Shown here piece after piece: positions 1 to 10,269 of a stretch of DNA of 64,000 bases; position 1 is the first letter of the stretch; every line of letters starts with the position of its first letter. The position numbers and the translations under genes were made by a program. The DNA is from Lepidostoma basale (lineage: Eukaryota > Arthropoda > Insecta > Trichoptera > Lepidostomatidae), in NCBI GenBank assembly GCA_022606425.2, contig JAHDVF020000840.1, positions 3,472,001 through 3,536,000 on the forward strand, given 5' to 3'. The notes beneath the pieces were generated by a model. That model ran no database searches and was not told where the DNA came from. It worked only from the letters and a program-made list of their open reading frames with translations.

Positions 1-360
1 ATTAAATGTATAGGCATGTTTCGGACAACAAGTTCTTTTTCAGTGATACATAGCAGTGGCGGTACTACCATAGAAACCAAGAAGCCCGGCTTGCGTAAGA
101 AATTTTGAATCAAAACCCCCAAATCAAATAAATAGTGCCCCCGCATAAACCAACAACCCACCAAATCACCTTCCAACAATGTTCCCATCTTACGTTAGAG
201 GAATAGGCACAAGAGCTGAACCTCTGTAAGCCAGAAGAGGTTTTAATTCAAAAATTTGTAACGCAAGCTGGGCTTCTGGGCTTCTATGGCAGTACCGCCA
301 CTTAGTGATACATATTATTAATATAGTAGAAGGACTTGTTGTCCGAAACATGTTTATGTA
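1..360. repeat. Foldback repeat with divergent hammerhead-like ends (family HL4)
   Basis: A palindromic element. The left end (about 12-51) and right end (about 302-358) are inverted copies, and inner arms (52-110 and 250-300) are also inverted copies around a unique centre. The right module reads TAGTAGA (324-330), one A, GGAC (332-335) paired with GTCC (341-344), GAAA (345-348) and the palindrome ACATGT (348-353). The first box departs from the hammerhead CUGANGA, so this copy looks decayed. No coding potential. Confidence 0.6.
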
Positions 361-419
361 TTTAATTTTTTTTAATGTAAGTGTTGTATAAACAAAGTGT
401 ATAAAAAAAGAAAAAGGTG

Positions 420-516
420 ATAATTATGGTGATAATTGTATTATATTGGTGATAATTATCTTGACAAAATATTAAAAATAAATTATATTGGTGATAATTA
501 TCTTGACATAACTGAT
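420..516. repeat. Short local duplication
   Basis: The phrase TTATATTGGTGATAATTATC followed by TTGACA occurs twice, about 30 bases apart, with a shorter third echo just upstream. It lies at the broken 5' edge of the following LINE fragment and looks like slippage or insertion scarring. Confidence 0.6.
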
Positions 517-1130
517 GTTACAAAATATTTAGGAACATATATCGACTCTAAGCTATCATGGACGCACCAATATGACCACATCAAATCCAAGATCACATCA
601 GTCGCAGGTATACTATATAGATTTAGAGAAACTCTTCCCATTTCACTACTACGTGCAGTGTACTATGCAATGTTTCACTCTCATTTAGTTTATTTATCAT
701 GCATATGGGGTTTTTCTACTAAAAAGCTAATATCTGAAATCCAAGTTATTCAAAATAGGGCAATACGAAATATATATATGGTATTCCAATAGAAATGCAC
801 GTAAAAGACATTTACACACTGACCGGCATTTTACCATTTAGTATTATACCTTATTACGAAATTGCATAAATTCAAATTCAAATCTTAAATAACGAAGCTC
901 AAACAAATACTCATGTCACTTATAACCGTGATGTTCACAGTTACAAGACAAGGACAAAATCTACACCCACCTGATACTCGTACCACAAAGTTTGGGCTGA
1001 AGTCTCTGCTGTACCTGGTTTGTAGGAAGTATAACAGGCTTCCTGAGAGTATTCGGGGGTCTAGTAATGTGGCTAACAGCCTAAAGCTGTATTACCTCAG
1101 GCAGTTTATGGAAAATGGTATTTATTAGTC
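487..1130 (+). mobile_element. LINE 3' fragment, Jockey/CR1-like reverse transcriptase C-terminus
   Basis: The translation from about 505 matches the post-catalytic part of Jockey/CR1-group reverse transcriptases: a YLGTYID-type segment, then a stretch where several positions form a cluster of conserved aromatic residues ending in IQNRAIRNIY. After a frame break near 790-910 a second piece (913-1128) carries RKYNRLPESIR, typical of the last residues of these proteins. The catalytic YADD region is missing, so this is a 5'-truncated, frameshifted copy. Confidence 0.7.
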
Positions 1131-1161
1131 TTTTTGTGTTTTGTAATCTTTGTGTGTCTGT

Positions 1162-1510
1162 CATCTTCTTCTTCTTCTTTTTGTCCTGTCACACCTCCGT
1201 GGTGCATACGGCCTCAAGGTATCTTCTCCACCCGACTCTATCGCATGCCTGATGCTTAACATCGTCCCAAGTGAGACCTGCTGCCTTAACCTCGTCCTGC
1301 AGGGTTCTTCTCCAGGTGGCTCTAGGTCTGCCTCGCTTTCTCTTTCCCCCCATAGGGGACCAGTCTAGTGCGCCCTGAGCGATGCAGGCTGGGTTCCGTC
1401 TCAGAGTGTGACCGATCCACTGCCATTTGCGCCTAGCGACTTGCTCTCTAATTGGCTTTTCGCCTGCTATGGTCCAGAGAACGGCATTTGACATTTTATT
1501 GTAATCATTG
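1162..1510 (-). mobile_element. LINE 3' fragment, RTE-like (WQWIGH type)
   Basis: On the minus strand a 101-residue frame holds RKWQWIGHTLRR, then KRGRPRATWRR and a tail ending just before a (GAA)n run at 1162-1180. The W-x-GH ... GRP-x-x-W pattern marks the C-terminal region of many insect RTE-like elements, and a short simple repeat is the usual RTE 3' end. A second copy lies at 16260-16475. Confidence 0.75.
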
Positions 1511-2340
1511 TAATTATATTAAGGCCCAAAATGAGTTTTTATAACTCATGGGAAATACATGATTTATTTTGTATTTTTATATAAATAAATGTCCCGCAAA
1601 AAAAGAAATAAAGCAATTAGAACACAAAGTATGGCGATTATAGAAAAAATTAAATGTGTTTAAAAATACATATTTCAATTTATTAGAACATAAGTTGAGC
1701 GTAATCTTGTAATTATTTATGTCTTTGGTATACTGACGGTCCTTGCTAATGTTATCTATTAAATTTCTTAGTCTGCTTCAACACATCTCAAGAGTGAAAG
1801 ACTCCTTGTATTAAAATCTCGAGGAACACACCGGCTGAGTTATTCCAACCAGCGGCATTAGCATATTCCAAGATTTATTGCATTCAGTGCCTACCTGTTC
1901 GCTTTAGGATCCAAGCGGAAAAGCATTATTCAAATGTAGAGGTAATGGAAATCCTTTTTAGGTACATATATTATTGTACCTCTCGAGTAATTCCTCCACC
2001 ATGGCGGGAGCTGCTTGGATCGTATTTTACAGACTTTCGCTATCACTTTGCCGAGATTAAGTAGTTAGATATGAATCTAACATCTAACTTATTACCGTTA
2101 TTAATACCTTTCGCGTTTTATAATTTAATTAATTAAAACTACACATTTAATTAATTTTCAAAACAGCCAAAGTGATTTGTGCTATAAATCCTGGCATAAA
2201 ACTCATTTCTAAGATTGTGTTAATCCTTAATTGGGTGATATAAAACACATTGTTTTAAACAATATTGTATTCAATGGAGAGGCACAAAAGCATACATCAA
2301 GAAATCAAGTGTCAATGTAATTCTTCTGAATTATTATAAT
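1510..2340. other. AT-rich non-coding stretch
   Basis: No reading frame, repeat family or RNA structure stands out here. It may be single-copy intergenic DNA. Confidence 0.5.
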
Positions 2341-2344
2341 TTTC

Positions 2345-3030
2345 ATCTTCTTCTTCCTCTCCACTTTTGGTAGACTCAGGAGTCTGTTATTTCAGGTTGG
2401 TTCTCTTGAGACGCTGAACTCCAGCTTTCTCTCCACCGTTTCTCTCCGGGTCTTCCTGGTCGGCGTTGTCCGTTTGGCGTTCCATGGAGAGCTATGTATA
2501 TGTATATGTATCCTATTTGAGCTTCGTCTTTGACGTCCCCATCTGACCCCATCTTCGACCTCGCAGATTTCTCGGATTGCTCTATTCCTAACACGATCAC
2601 GTAGAGTTTTGCCAGCTATAGCGCGGAGTGTTTTCATCTCGGTTGTCCTGAGCATGCTCTTTGTCTTTACAGTGTCACCCTCGATTCAATGCCATACATA
2701 TGTGAGGATTGGTCGCACATATGTCTTATAAATGCGTACCTTGCTGTCAGTCCTCATGTCCTTGTTTCTCCATATGACATCTTTCAGGCAGCCTGCAACC
2801 GCTGCAGCCTTATCTACCTGTGACCTTACTTCTCTGGGGAGGTCATTAGAGCTGGTTACATCGCTTCCGAGATATCTGAATTGGTCTACCTGTTCAATAT
2901 TTTCTTGGCGTACGGAGATTTCGCATCTTAGTTGATTTCTAGAGAATGTCATACACTTCGTTTTTGAGATGGATATGATCATGTTGTATTTAGAGCTGGA
3001 TTCATCAAATTTGCATACCATCGACAAATG
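2345..3030 (-). mobile_element. LINE fragment, RTE-like (YLGSDVTSS type)
   Basis: The minus strand encodes the end of a reverse transcriptase: FRYLGSDVTSS, then RIYKTYVRPILTY (2686-3027). In a shifted frame follow MKTLRAIAGKTLRDRVRNRAIR (2392-2655, shown here in two conserved blocks MKTLRAIAGK and DRVRNRAIR) and a GRPGEKRWRESWSS-like tail. The 3' end is a GAA-rich run at about 2345-2360. At least two frame breaks show it is dead. The same family recurs at 16890-17130. Confidence 0.8.
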
Positions 3031-3064
3031 TTATAATTTTTTAATAAATATAACTGCACTTAGT

Positions 3065-3215
3065 ATTTTGAAAACACTTTATTATACTTTTCGACATCAC
3101 AAACATGTTTCGGTTATGATACAATCTTTTCAATTTACAAAATTTTAAAATTGAAAAAGGTGGTGTCATAACTGAAACATGTCTGTGAAAAGTTTAATAA
3201 CATTATTTTTAATTC
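3065..3215. repeat. Small palindromic repeat with ACATGT boxes (HL4-related)
   Basis: Two inverted copies face away from a centre at about 3145. Each contains GAAACATGT preceded by an ATAAC motif (left on minus near 3102-3125, right on plus near 3160-3185). The outward-facing arrangement matches the other hammerhead-like foldbacks, but no CUGANGA box is recognisable. Confidence 0.5.
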
Positions 3216-3228
3216 AAATTACCCAAAC

Positions 3229-3289
3229 TTATTATACTTCCTGATGAAGCTTAGTTTCAAGCGAAACTAGTTGGCAGTAATTATAATAA
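3229..3289 (+). ncRNA. Hammerhead-like motif, family HL1, core intact
   Basis: CTGATGA at 3241-3247, one extra A, then GCTT (3249-3252) pairing with AAGC (3259-3262), GAAA, and the palindrome ACTAGT (to 3271) followed by T, giving a GUU cleavage-site analogue. Distal stem I would be TTATTATA (3229-3236) with TATAATAA (3282-3289), separated from the core by an internal loop. The invariant core bases of a type I hammerhead are present. The extra A before stem II and the two-pair proximal stem I are the weak points. Activity is inferred, not shown. Confidence 0.55.
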
Positions 3290-3299
3290 ACATACCGTG

Positions 3300-3758
3300 G
3301 TTAAGAATTTTATTATTTAATATCGATAAGTTTCAAATATATTTACCACTTACGTTTTGAATTCTTAAAATGTAGTTCGATTTCCAAACTTATAAAATGG
3401 TATCTGATCGACAGAAAATGGGGTAAACGGGAATAGCTCCGTGCCGAAATTCTCCATCTGCGAGGCTCGTTACTTTTTACAATCCGCTGATATGGCCCAG
3501 TTATCCTATCACTAACCCAATAATGTTCCCTTTATGTTCTGCTAACGAGCTAAACGATTCTTTCGATATTTCTTAAGAACTTTGCCATGTTTCGATTTTT
3601 TTTATATCGGATAATAAAATACTTAAATTACCGCATGCTTACTCTGCAATTTCAAATGAGGGATCATTCTTAAATATCAATGTTTTAGCGATCTGTTACA
3701 TTTTATTCTGAATCGGATATATATGCATACTATGATGACCTTCGTGACAGACTAGTAG
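3300..3758. other. AT-rich non-coding stretch
   Basis: I see no gene, repeat family or structured RNA here. Confidence 0.45.
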
Positions 3759-3759
3759 G

Positions 3760-3977
3760 AGTTTTTTTTTTCTTGAATACAACAGGTAGATTGAACCCAA
3801 TAACTGTATAATTTGTTTTTAGCTACAATATTGATTCTCATGACATGTGATAGGTAGCCAATCTATCGCCATTACACCAGACCAAAGACAGTGTGACAAT
3901 CACACTGCTATCGCCGGGAATCGAACCCGGGGCCTTCGGTATGGAAGTCAAAGCTCTTACCACTCTGCCACGATGTC
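3760..3977 (-). mobile_element. tRNA-derived SINE, tail type B
   Basis: Read on the minus strand, the head has a tRNA-like A box (TGGCAGAGTGGTAAGAGC) and B box (GGTTCGATTCC) at about 3915-3970. The body follows with an imperfect stem (CAGTGTGATTGTCACACTG), and the copy ends in an oligo-A tail at about 3760. It carries the same 3' tail as the copy at 54905-55134. A functional tRNA is excluded: there is no acceptor or anticodon structure. Confidence 0.8.
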
Positions 3978-4142
3978 GTTTGTCTGCCATACCGAAGGTT
4001 CCGGGTTCGATTGCAGTGTAATTGTCATACTGTATTTGGTCTAGCGTGGAATTCGAGTGAAAATAAAATGGAGATAGATTAGCTACCTGTCACGTGCCAT
4101 ATGATTCAATATAAAAAGCTAAAAACAAATTATACACAGGTA
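3978..4142 (+). mobile_element. tRNA-derived SINE, second copy in inverted orientation
   Basis: It begins inside the tRNA-like head (CCATACCGAAGG) with a B box near 4005-4015, runs through the same body and ends at GCTAAAAACAAATTATAC. It faces away from the preceding SINE head-to-head, so 3800-4140 is one long imperfect palindrome that could fold on itself in DNA or RNA. Confidence 0.75.
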
Positions 4143-4149
4143 ATTTGTA

Positions 4150-4235
4150 TCATTTGATGATGCCAATGTTGATTAGCGAAACAGCTATCGCGACACTCAA
4201 AAAGTGAATAAAAAAATTGTGATATCATAAGAGAG
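4150..4235 (+). ncRNA. Hammerhead-like motif, family HL2, decayed
   Basis: TTGATGA (4154-4160), one T, a weak hairpin, GAAA (about 4177-4180) and ACAGCTAT in place of the family palindrome ACAGCTGT. The downstream tail (AAATTGTGATATCATAA) matches the tails of HL2 copies at 25569 and 33496. C3 and the palindrome are mutated, so it is unlikely to be active. Confidence 0.45.
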
Positions 4236-4404
4236 CTTTAAATTTTATCAATTAAAAAAATATCAATATTTATTTTACCTCGTATTTATCATAATGCATT
4301 GTATGTAAGCTACACGAAACATTCCATGAATAGCAATCTGGGGGCCATACGACATTATCTAGAGTCTAGATAATTCCCAACATTTAGACCACCGCCCCTT
4401 TACT

Positions 4405-4515
4405 AGCTCACTAACTAACTAACAAGCTATACCCGGAGGTATAGGCAGTAAGGATGGACCGCCATACTGCTCTGTCCTGACGAACCTCTCGAGATTCTTC
4501 ACATTCATAATATCA
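4405..4515 (-). mobile_element. (TTAG)-tailed LINE, 3' end fragment
   Basis: On the minus strand it shows the diverged 3' end of the common LINE: a GTCAGGACAGAGCAGTATGG-like block, a degenerate TACTGCCTAT segment and a GTTAGTTAGTTAG tail at 4405-4423. Confidence 0.65.
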
Positions 4516-4526
4516 ATAAGTAATAT

Positions 4527-4795
4527 AACTAACTAACTAACTAACCATCACGCCGTCTCCCCGAAAGGGTAGGCAGAAAGAAGGGACTGTCACACTTTAA
4601 CCGATGCGGCACTCCATCCTTCTCTTTTCGCCCCGCGGGAGACGCGGTGTGATGGGTTGTGAACCTCATCGCCACCAATAGGCATCTCCCGCGCACACTT
4701 CGATTTTCCAACATCCACAAAATAAATCTAAAACAAATAATATAAAATAAAATGATATAAAATAAAATAACAAAATAAAAATAATTTAACACGAA
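4527..4795 (-). mobile_element. Non-coding partner element sharing the (TTAG) LINE 3' end
   Basis: Read on the minus strand: an AT-rich start, a body with GGAGATGCCTATTGGTGGCG and GGAGTGCCGCATCGG, then the terminal block GGCAGTCC...TCTGCC...GACGGCGTGATGG and TTAG repeats. Only the terminal block is shared with the LINE copies (for example 60895-61310); the upstream part is different and non-coding. Four other copies lie at 9246, 18048, 39722 and 44452. This is the arrangement expected of a SINE that borrows LINE machinery. Confidence 0.7.
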
Positions 4796-5340
4796 ATGTT
4801 CTTTTTAGATGTTGCACATATTGTCTATTATATGATTAAATAATGTTCCACGTATCCACCTTTTTTATAATTAGCATTAATTAGGCACTTAAAACCAACC
4901 AACACCAGCAAGAACTTTAAAATAATATTGAAGAAATTATTCAAATTTTCATTGAAACAAAAGAAAAATTTATTTTTACACCTGTCAAAATTATTTATAT
5001 AAACGAAAAAACTTGTATAATTTTGACATCAAAACAGTACAAACGTATTACGTGTCACAATTAACTATTATAAAGTGCGGCAACAATCAAATTGACCAAA
5101 ACAATTCACTTATACACGTAATTTCTCCAAACCAACGGGAGCACCACACGAACCAAACCAAATTTTCAAAATCAGAACCAGAATAATCTAAATAACATTA
5201 TATATTTTTTTCCACCTGCAAAAAAATATACATTAAAAAAAAAATCCAAAGTTCTTGGTCAAAGTTCAATGGAAAAGATAGAAAATAATTAAAATTAATA
5301 GATTTAAATATTTAAAATAGTTCTCCACTTCTTGATACTA
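4796..5340. other. Low-complexity AT-rich stretch
   Basis: A/T-rich with short oligo-A and oligo-T runs. No gene or repeat family recognised. Confidence 0.5.
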
Positions 5341-5370
5341 AACATGATGTTTTAAAAACATATATCGACA

Positions 5371-5450
5371 GTTTATTTTTTTACCCTGACGAAGCTCCGG
5401 CGGGTACGAAACCGGTTAGTTTTGACATAAATAAACTGACAAAAGTGTTT
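5371..5450 (+). ncRNA. Hammerhead-like motif with ACCGGT stem III
   Basis: CTGACGA (5391-5397), one A, a weak hairpin with CC/GG pairs, GAAA, then the palindrome ACCGGT and T. A long distal stem I is clear: CAGTTTATTT upstream pairs perfectly with AAATAAACTG downstream. The core boxes are intact, but stem II has mismatches and proximal stem I does not pair. It links families HL1 (core) and HL3 (palindrome). Confidence 0.45.
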
Positions 5451-5479
5451 AAAAGAAACTTATAAAAGTGTTTTCAAAT

Positions 5480-6060
5480 TATTTTATTTAATGCCGCACC
5501 ACAAATTTACTTCTTTTTGCTTCATATGAAAGCACAAAGAAAAGTTTGTTTTTTCTAGATAGCGAAACCTCGAGAGATATTCGCCATTATATTCAATCTA
5601 GTAATCCGATGGAAATGTAGGTAATACTGTACAGTTTACAAATGATTTAGATTGGACCATTAGTTCGGTTCCAAACAAATCGCCTTAATCTAAACTATGG
5701 GTACCTTTAAAAGCATTCCCAGTTACCTTCACGGTAGACAAATCCAATCTTATTGATATCTCTTGAACAAACCTCGGATATTTTGAGATAGTTTCTAGCT
5801 AAACTAATGATCTAATAAAGTCATTACTTAATTTTGACGGTGGACAAAGTTATATAAATCTTCATTAAAACGTAATTCAAGGTTTATTACTTACTTTACG
5901 TAGAAGGCTTAAACGCGATAATCTAGAGTTTTCGGACAAAATGCGCTTATATCGTATTTTCTGAGGAAAATGAACGCCCATTTATTTTGTTTAGATTTTT
6001 TTACGTAACACGTAATATTAATTTCAGCATAACGTACAATGAAATATAATCTTTATTATT
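5480..6060. other. Non-coding stretch without recognised repeats
   Basis: AT-rich with a few GC patches (for example 5640-5790). No supported reading frame or RNA gene. Confidence 0.45.
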
Positions 6061-6061
6061 G

Positions 6062-6410
6062 ATCTTCTTCTTCTTCAAGTGCCCTGTCGGGTCCCCCCAA
6101 CGTTGGCGATTACCTTGGCGAATCTGTCCCTGTCCTGCGCCGCTCGGAACACTCCTCCACATTTTGGATGCCGGTCCACTCCCTCATGTTTCGGAGAAGA
6201 TGATACTTTTCCCCACGCAGTATATGACCCAGATGTGAAATTTTCCGAACCTTGATAATTGATAACAGTTCCCTGTCAACTCTAGCTCGCCTCAGGACTT
6301 CGGTATTGGTAACCATGTCTGTCCAGGGAATTCTGAGTATTCGGCGATGGAGCCACATTTCAAATACTTTCAGTCTGTTAATTGAGTTGACTTTATCGAT
6401 ACCCATAGAT
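6062..6410 (-). mobile_element. LINE 3' fragment, RTE-like (LGHIL type)
   Basis: The minus strand encodes FEMWLHRRILRIPWTD, then VLRRARVDREL and KVRKISHLGHILRGEKY, a conserved tail of an insect RTE-like family. A gap removes the GRR-rich segment before REWTGIQ. The 3' end is a (GAA)n run at 6062-6076. Related copies: 32030-32830, 45600-45795, 56775-57215. Confidence 0.8.
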
Positions 6411-6469
6411 AAGAGACCGAAGAAAACAAGAAAAAAATAATTAATTAAATGATTTCAACCTCTAAAAAA

Positions 6470-6832
6470 ACAACAGGAGGATAAACTGTACAGCACTAAA
6501 ATGACGACGCTGAGGTGGGCGGGCGTAGTAACGTTGCTCGACCACACCAGAAACATACACATCCGCAGCAGTTTTAAAGGGAGACCAATCTCGGATAAAC
6601 TCGAGGAGAACCGTCTGAGATAGCGCCCAGCTGACCATGCTGGTCAAAGAGGGTAATGGAAGTCGACCAGCGACCTAAGGGATGTGGTAGGCCCAAGCTG
6701 ACATGGATATGACTTATTCAAAGGACTCTCAAAAGATATTGGATCTCACCAGATGTCACCCAATACAGACAGTCCTGGAGACGCCATACAAGAAGAGCCA
6801 ACCCCAAGTTAATGGGACAAGTCTCACTAGAC
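6470..6832 (+). mobile_element. LINE 3' fragment, RTE-like, multiply broken
   Basis: Plus-strand translation in shifting frames gives TTLRWAG, then GCGRPKLTW and DVTQYRQSWRRHTRR, the ordered landmarks of an RTE C-terminal tail. Several stops and a frame change separate them. Confidence 0.6.
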
Positions 6833-6833
6833 A

Positions 6834-7325
6834 ACTAACTAACTAACTAACCATCACGCCGTCTCCCCGAAGTGGTAGGTAGAAAGAATGGACTGCCACA
6901 CTTTTCTTTCCTGACATATTTCTCTCGATTCCTCAACATTAATACATCGTGTCATCCACGCGCGTCGATTTTTTTGACTCCTCACATGGCCGACGTTCAA
7001 TATTTGATTAATTTGATCGTGCCACGTTTTCCTCGGTCTTCCTCTTTTTCTGGTTCCATTTACATCGTTAATATATAATTTTTTACCATTCTTTCTTCAT
7101 TCATTCTTTCCATATGTCGAAACCATCTTAATGATCCTTTCATTATTTTGTTCATACCACCATCATTCGCACCGCATTCACTTCTTATGTTTTCATTCGA
7201 CACTATCATACACAGAGTATCTACACATTCATCTAAGAGATCTCATTTCTACTGCATTTATTCTACTTTCATCCTTCTTTTGCCAGTTTCATGCTTCGCT
7301 TCCATACATAAATATCAGTCTCTGG
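6834..7325 (-). mobile_element. (TTAG)-tailed LINE fragment
   Basis: The minus strand carries the C-terminal part of the commonest LINE here: MRSLR-like start, LRWFGHMER, GRPRKTW region, then the terminal TCTGCC...GACGGCGTGATGG block and GTTAGTTAGTTAG at 6834-6853. Stops and small indels interrupt it. Confidence 0.75.
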
Positions 7326-7445
7326 ATGTGTAAATATCGAGGAAGCTTGGGAGGTATATCAGGATGGAATAGTGTGGCAGTCCATTATTTTGCCAACTTT
7401 GCATACCGTTTCGGTACGGTTCGTAATGGTTTGTTAGTAAGTTGC
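7326..7445 (+). mobile_element. (TTAG)-tailed LINE, degraded 3' end
   Basis: A plus-strand copy of the LINE 3' terminus (GGTATATCAGGATGGA, GTGTGGCAGTCCATT, then a weak GGTTTGTTAGTAAG tail) abuts the preceding minus-strand copy tail-away. A similar fragment is at 19480-19590. Confidence 0.5.
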
Positions 7446-7899
7446 TTACTTGATCTGAATGAAATTCTGGCCAAATCACACTAAATATGTGTTTGGTTTG
7501 AATAACAATTCACCTTTACAATAACCCGCTTTTCAAATCGTAATTAGGTCAACTTTCGTCTTTGTCCGAATTACTATTACTTCAGATGGCTAAAGAAAAA
7601 AAAATTGATTTAATTTTCCCTCCATTTCAAATTGCGGAAAAAATTTACCATTCAGCGCCAACACGAACCTCTTTTTAATAAAACGTTTTCGTTGAATGAA
7701 AGGTATAAAAATAGTATCATTCTTATGTCTAAATATATCGGCCGACCCCAAAAAGGGTGAATTTAATGAAATCAATAATTTCACCTTTTGTTGTGTTTTA
7801 CTGGCGGCGGGTACTTGTCCACCAAGCAATCGTAAATCAAATTTAACAGAATAAATTGGAGGCAATTATTTTCGGCCTACTTGTTTATTTTAAAGTTAT

Positions 7900-8035
7900 T
7901 TCAACTCTTAGTGTAATGTAATAATAGAATTTCGCAATTTATACGAATGAAAATTTTCTGTTTTCTAGAAGTTTTGTCATAATATATTTTATGGTAATGA
8001 CACATTTCGCCTCGGTAAGTCATTATAAATTGTAG
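7900..8035 (-). repeat. HL5 hammerhead-like repeat, decayed
   Basis: On the minus strand: TATAATGACTTA...GAGGCGAAATGTGTCATTA, with the family's outer arm (TTCTAGAA near 7965). Stem II pairs poorly and the ACATGT palindrome is lost. Sequence before it (7445-7900) shows nothing recognisable. Confidence 0.4.
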
Positions 8036-8065
8036 CGAAAATCAAACACGTAGGTACATGTTTAT

Positions 8066-8790
8066 ATAGGGTGTCCCAAAATTTAAGCAAGATTTAAATT
8101 TGCCGCCGTTTGTGCAGTTAATTGTTGGCAACTACAAAAAAAGAGAGAATTTGGCAGCTGGCAGTTCAGGGTTAGTAAAAATGGAGCGTTACACGATACA
8201 ACAACGTGTTTTCATAATTGAATAATTTCTAAAAAAATAATGTCATATTGGCGGCCGCAGTTCGAATGTATCATACTAAATATGATCGGAATAGTGTTTT
8301 AACTTCGTCAACTGTGAAGAGATTAATTGAAAAATTCAGGAAGACTTGATCAGTCGGAGACGCTAAACGCACTGGTCGTCCAAAATCAAGCCGTTCAAAT
8401 GTCAATATCGAAGAAGTGTGTGAGAGTGTTGGTGAAAATCAGTTTGTCTGTACTCTCTTGTTTCGGTGATCAAAATTGGCCCCCTAGATCGTGTGGACTA
8501 TTTGAAATCAAGACTATATCAACAAGCCCATTAGCATCCGTACATTAAAGTAGGAAATTAAAAGCTGCATCAACAAAATTCAGCCACATTTATGCAAAAT
8601 GGTCATGAAAATTATCGACAAAAGAGTGCATATGTGCCAGCAAAGCCGTGTAGGTAATTTGCCCGATGTGTTATTTCATAAATAACCCTAAGCTATGTTC
8701 TTTATGATTCCATAAAAAAAACAATCTAAAGACTAAAAATTGTGTTTTCTATTTATTTCAAATCTTGCTTTAATTTTGGGACACCCTATA
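8066..8790. mobile_element. Tc1/mariner-type DNA transposon, internally deleted
   Basis: The ends are inverted repeats starting GGGTGTCCCAAAATT (8069) and mirrored at 8770-8788, flanked by TA. The inverted repeats continue for about 28 bp (AAGCAAGATTT on both sides). Inside is a decayed transposase (8181-8685). Confidence 0.85.
8181..8685 (+). pseudogene. Mariner-like transposase remnant
   Basis: The ATG at 8181 opens MERYTIQQRVFIIE and then a stop. The helix-turn-helix region (TVKRLIEKFR) and a GRPKSSRSN linker follow in other frames. The sequence then jumps from the early linker directly to FGDQNWPPRSC near 8461, the block before the third catalytic Asp, and ends in VLFHK-stop. The central catalytic region is deleted, so no active enzyme can be made. 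Confidence 0.8.
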
Positions 8791-8831
8791 TATCCGAGTT
8801 GAAGAAAGATTAATTGATGTGAATCTATACA

Positions 8832-9000
8832 TAACTAACTAACTACTTCCTCAACATTTTTGGTGGTATGCCCGGGGGTCGTCTACCTTGGAGTTGGCCG
8901 TGCAACGCAATACGAGTCTAGATGGTTCCATTATTTGAACTTGTGCATGCAAATGCCTTCTTCGGACCTGTAACGCTGAAAGCACGATGGTAGAAACTTG
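8832..9000 (-). mobile_element. LINE 3' fragment ending in TTAG repeats
   Basis: Minus strand: a LHGQP-like region (TTGCACGGCCAA), a GACGACCCCCGGGCATACC stretch, then TTGAGGAAGTAGTTAGTTAG at 8832. The upstream part resembles the LINE at 55275-55490; the end matches the TTAG family, so this may be a junction of two fragments. Confidence 0.5.
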
Positions 9001-9245
9001 CATTATTGGCCCTGACTGGAATCGTAATGTTGTTCGCATTTGTTTCTACTGATCGGAGTGAACGTTGCATTTACATTGGCATGGGTGTCATACAGAGGTC
9101 CGAAATAAACGCTGGCGATCTCTGGTGCCGAGCCTTATACTCTGTCAAACACAATGTGTCATTGTGCAAAATGAAATGGCGGTGGGCTGGCCATATTTGT
9201 CGGAAAACCGACAGCCGATGGGGAAGACGGGTCCTGGAGTGGAGA
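9000..9245 (+). mobile_element. LINE 3' fragment, RTE-like (KWRWAGH type)
   Basis: Near 9170-9240 the plus strand encodes KMKWRWAGHICRKTDSRWG and RRVLEWRP, the same family as the minus-strand copy at 63520-63970. It stops abruptly at 9245, where the next element begins. Confidence 0.75.
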
Positions 9246-9501
9246 CCGTTATTACTTTAATTATGTTTTTTTATTTTATATCATTGTTGCATGCATTTTA
9301 TATTATTTGTTTTAGATTTATTTTGTGGATGTTGGACGATCGAAGTGTGTGCGGGAGATGCCTATTGGTGGCGATGAGGTTCTCAACTCATCACACCGCG
9401 TCTCCCGCGGGGGCGAAAAAGACGGATGGAGTGCCGCATCGGTTAAAGTGCGGCAGTCCGTTCTTTCTGCCAACCCTTGCGGAGAAACGGTGTGATGGTT
9501 T
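9246..9501 (+). mobile_element. Non-coding partner element sharing the (TTAG) LINE 3' end
   Basis: Same organisation as 4527-4795: AT-rich start, GGGAGATGCCTATTGGTGGC, CACACCGCGTCTCCCGCG, GTGCCGCATCGGTTAAAGTG, then the LINE-like terminal block GGCAGTCC...TCTGCC...CGGTGTGATGG. The TTAG tail is missing. Confidence 0.7.
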
Positions 9502-9810
9502 CAAATCAAATCTAATCAAATCAGTTTATTTACTCAATAGACATTACAAACAGTATACATGTTTAAGGCATCTATTGAGTACAGGTAACATATTATAAAC
9601 ATACAACATAATACCAGGAACGCGTTAGTGATGGTTCGAGATTAGGGAGACAAGATAATTTCCGAAGTCAAGAGTATTTGTCCCCTGAACGTACTTTCAC
9701 TAACATGAAAGACGTCGATCTCCGAGGAGACCGCGTTCAGCAGACTAATTGCTCTTCTTACCGGTGTCACCAGAGGCAGATTGGTTCTGGCGGCCGGTAG
9801 GTAGGTTGTT
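9501..9810. mobile_element. Probable LINE/SINE 3' region with CAAAT repeats
   Basis: It starts with degenerate AAATC repeats (TCAAATCAAATCTAATC), then CAGTTTATTTACTCAATAG and GGCATCTATTGAGTACAGG, which form a short inverted pair. A GC-richer part follows to 9810. The arrangement suggests the reversed 3' end of a non-LTR element. No protein is visible. Confidence 0.35.
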
Positions 9811-10268
9811 GTTATGTTTTTTATAAGTCTTGATTAATTTCCGATATGAAATGTCAGTATAAACATTAAATTTTCTTCACGTTACTACAACACGGAAATT
9901 GGGTAAGAAAATTTCGAATTAGATATTGTTATCCGTAAATTGTTGAGATGTTTTTGGAAGAAGATAATTAACAAATACCGCGTAATGCGTTGTCTTATTC
10001 TCCGGCGGCGGAGATAAAACTATTTCACGTCCCGGCATTACGAAGATAAATGTTTCCTCTGCATAATTCATTAGTCAAATAGCTGTTTGTAATTAATCCG
10101 GTTCACTGAAACCCCGTCACTCGTGTTTACTTTATTTGTAACGTTCTCAAAAACATTATGTTTAACAGTACGTCAAGTACCAGCTCATATTAGAAGCCAA
10201 TTTAATACCACAATATTTGGTTATTGTTCCCTGAATAATAACGTTTTTTTCAAGATGCAATCCCAGCG
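9811..10268. other. Unique non-coding DNA, partly GC-richer
   Basis: 9960-10130 is less AT-rich and contains ATAATTCATTAG and GTAATTAATCC, homeodomain-like cores. No repeat copy elsewhere in the window. It could be a conserved regulatory block; nothing proves that. Confidence 0.3.
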
Positions 10269-10269
10269 G

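Noticed and set aside
1150..1368. Plus-strand frame MCVCHLLLLLF…
   Set aside because: It is antisense to an RTE-like LINE tail; the leucine run is the GAA repeat read backwards.
3900..3975. A real tRNA gene
   Set aside because: A and B boxes are present, but acceptor and anticodon arms do not form, and the unit recurs with a SINE body and tail.
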